A stretch of 64,000 nucleotides of DNA. It comes from Kluyvera cryocrescens NBRC 102467. GTDB lineage: Bacteria > Pseudomonadota > Gammaproteobacteria > Enterobacterales > Enterobacteriaceae. Within the stretch, counting starts at the first letter, position 1. Each line of letters starts with the position of its first letter. Positions 62,461 through 64,000 of the stretch are shown piece after piece. Under the pieces are notes generated by a model, which had not been told where the DNA came from, did no database searches, and saw nothing but the letters and a program-made list of their open reading frames with translations. Both the position numbers and the translations under genes were made by a program. The stretch covers positions 124,001 to 188,000 of the forward strand of contig NZ_BCTM01000010.1 of assembly GCF_001571285.1 (NCBI RefSeq), given 5' to 3'.

Positions 62461-62880
62461 TTACTTTTTGCGGGGACGAATGGCAGGAGCGGCTTTATCC
62501 AGCACGCCGTTGACGAACTTGTGGCTGTCTTCAGCGCCAAAGGTTTTTGCCAGCTCGATTGCTTCGTTGATAGCCACTTTGTACGGCACATCATCACGCT
62601 TAGACAGCTCGAACAGCGCGATGCGCAGCACGGCTTTCTCAACCTGACCCAGCTCTTCGAGCAGACGGGACAGATATGGCTTCATCAATCCATCGAGGTA
62701 CGCGCTGTTAGTCGCTACCCCGGACAGCAGTTCACGGAAGTACACGACGTCAACATCTTTAACGTCTTGTTCCGCCAGGAACTGGTATTCAACATCAGAG
62801 ATGTCGTTCTGGGACAACTGCCAGGAATAGAGCGCCTGGACGGCACACTCACGGGCGCGGCGACGAGCAGCAGGTTTCAC
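62461..62880 (-). CDS. nusB: Transcription antitermination factor NusB
   Basis: A 139-residue all-helical RNA-binding protein: [49 protein letters not shown]. With NusE it binds boxA in rRNA leaders. It starts 19 bases after ribE. Confidence 0.98.
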   Translation of the reverse strand: MKPAARRRARECAVQALYSWQLSQNDISDVEYQFLAEQDVKDVDVVYFRELLSGVATNSAYLDGLMKPYLSRLLEELGQVEKAVLRIALFELSKRDDVPYKVAINEAIELAKTFGAEDSHKFVNGVLDKAAPAIRPRKK

Positions 62881-62899
62881 GGATTTCCCCTTACAAAAA

Positions 62900-63370
62900 T
62901 CAGGCCTTGATGGCTTTCAATACATTAATCATTTCAAGCGCGGTCAGTGCAGCTTCTGCACCTTTGTTACCGGCTTTTGTGCCAGCGCGTTCGATGGCTT
63001 GTTCAATACTTTCGGTGGTCAGAACACCGAAGGCTACCGGGATTTCGCTGTCCTGAGCGACGTGCGCCAGGCCATTGCTTGCCCCACCAGCAACATATTC
63101 GAAGTGAGCAGTACCGCCACGGATAACTGTACCCAGTGCAATCACCGCATCATATTTACCGGTTTTTGCCAGTGCGCCCGCTGCCAGCGGCAGTTCATAA
63201 GCGCCAGGAACCCAAACAACGGTGATATTTTCATCTTTAACCTGACCAATGCGTTTCAGGGCGTCGATAGCACCTTCCAGCAGGCTGTCATTGATAAAGT
63301 TGTTGAAACGCGCGATGGTGATGGCGACGCGAGCGTCCGGGGTAGCAACGTTAGCTTCAATAATGTTCAT
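62900..63370 (-). CDS. ribE: 6,7-dimethyl-8-ribityllumazine synthase
   Basis: A 156-residue lumazine synthase that forms the 60-mer capsid and condenses the butanone phosphate with ribityl-uracil. Blocks: [53 protein letters not shown] with the catalytic His. Named ribE in E. coli and ribH in many other genomes. Confidence 0.98.
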
Positions 63371-63455
63371 ACTCTTCCTTTGGGTTCATTTGCCCCGCAG
63401 GGGGGCGGATTTTATCATAATATTCTGGGCGCTGCTTCCTCTAATTAGGAATGCC

Positions 63456-64000
63456 TCACGCAGTCGTTAAATGCAGGCAGACATCCGGGCCAACCTGACG
63501 TATCTCATTGAATTTGAAATGGGGGGCCTGGCTCAGTTTCTCAAGGCCCGGCAGCACACATAATCCGCGTGCATCACTTCCTAACAGTTTAGGCGCCAGA
63601 TAGACGATAAGCTCATCCACCAGTCCCGCTTCAATCAGCGCTCCGGCGAGGGTAGGACCTGCCTCGACCCAGATGCTGTTAACCTGCTGTTTTCCCAACT
63701 GCATCATCAACAACACCAGATCGAGATGGCCGTTATGCTCCGGCACCATCAGCGTTTGCAAGCCCTGCGGCCAGCTACGGGTATCTGCTGTAGTGCGGGC
63801 GAACAGCGTTTCCCCCGGCTGCTGCACAATGCGATGCTCCGGCGTCACGCGATTGCCGCTGTCGATAACAATACGCAGCGGCTGACGCAGGTTTTCCAGC
63901 GGATAGAGGCTTTGGGTATCGGCGCTCAGTTCGTCCCAGCGTACGGTTAACGCCGGATCGTCAGCTAACACGGTCGCGCTGCTGGTTAAAATAGCATGGC
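63456..64000 (-). CDS. ribD: Bifunctional riboflavin deaminase/reductase RibD (C-terminal part)
   Basis: About 180 C-terminal residues. The frame is open through the right edge (ILTSSATVLADDPALTVRWD at the boundary). This is the reductase domain, which reduces the ribosyl-aminouracil phosphate with NADPH: TSSATVLADDPALTVR and IWVEAGPTLAGALIEAGLVD, both standard. The N-terminal deaminase domain lies beyond 64000. It is 85 bases upstream of ribE. Confidence 0.95.
   Translation of the reverse strand, partial: HAILTSSATVLADDPALTVRWDELSADTQSLYPLENLRQPLRIVIDSGNRVTPEHRIVQQPGETLFARTTADTRSWPQGLQTLMVPEHNGHLDLVLLMMQLGKQQVNSIWVEAGPTLAGALIEAGLVDELIVYLAPKLLGSDARGLCVLPGLEKLSQAPHFKFNEIRQVGPDVCLHLTTA

Overview
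The window is chromosomal DNA from a member of the Enterobacteriaceae. From about 11.3 kb to the end, gene order and protein sequences follow the Escherichia coli/Salmonella/Klebsiella core backbone: ffs, atl, ybaY, tesB, amtB-glnK, mdlBA, decR, cof, ybaE, queC, fadM, ybaV, ppiD, hupB, lon, clpXP, tig, bolA, yajG, ampG, cyoABCDE, yajR, yajQ, panE, yajL, thiI, xseB-ispA-dxs, yajO, pgpA, thiL, nusB, ribE and ribD. A cysteine desulfhydrase gene (cdsH) beside decR, two ERIC elements and accessory catabolic and transport genes point to the Klebsiella/Raoultella/Enterobacter side of the family rather than E. coli itself. The species cannot be fixed from this window. No tRNA, prophage, insertion sequence or CRISPR array was recognised.

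Region 1 (1-11.1 kb) is accessory. It holds a truncated MocR-type regulator divergent from a GNAT acetyltransferase, the zinc-independent ribosomal protein pair rpmE2-rpmJ2 behind a Zur-like box, and a four-gene operon made of an iron/2-oxoglutarate-type dioxygenase and a MetQNI-like ABC transporter. That operon is preceded by a short reading frame with three consecutive cysteine codons. Next come the c-di-GMP phosphodiesterase pdeB, the nickel/cobalt efflux pair rcnR/rcnA with tandem RcnR operators, a decayed lacI fragment, the divergent yczE/yczR-type pair, and an overlapping ribbon-helix-helix/small-protein pair in AT-rich DNA.

Region 2 (11.3-42.6 kb) is core backbone: 4.5S RNA, nitrogen sensing (glnK-amtB behind a sigma-54 promoter), cysteine detoxification (decR/cdsH), queuosine synthesis, envelope chaperone PpiD, HU-beta, the lon/clpX/clpP/tig proteostasis block with heat-shock promoters, muropeptide import (ampG), and the cytochrome bo3 operon.

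Region 3 (42.66-51.4 kb) lies exactly between cyoE and yajR, which are neighbours in E. coli. It is a compact, divergently regulated catabolic cluster: an IclR regulator, a shikimate-dehydrogenase-like protein with a changed substrate motif, two ketosteroid-dehydrogenase-like flavoproteins flanking a NIPSNAP protein, a TIM-barrel isomerase/dehydratase, an aromatic-acid:H+ symporter and a Gfo/Idh/MocA oxidoreductase. Most of these genes overlap by four bases. I know of no assigned function for the set. It looks like import and stepwise oxidation or aromatisation of a hydroaromatic acid, and it is the best candidate here for an undescribed system.

Region 4 (51.5-64 kb) returns to the backbone: pantothenate, thiamine/tRNA thiolation, isoprenoid/DXP, phosphatidylglycerophosphate and riboflavin genes. 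It ends inside ribD.
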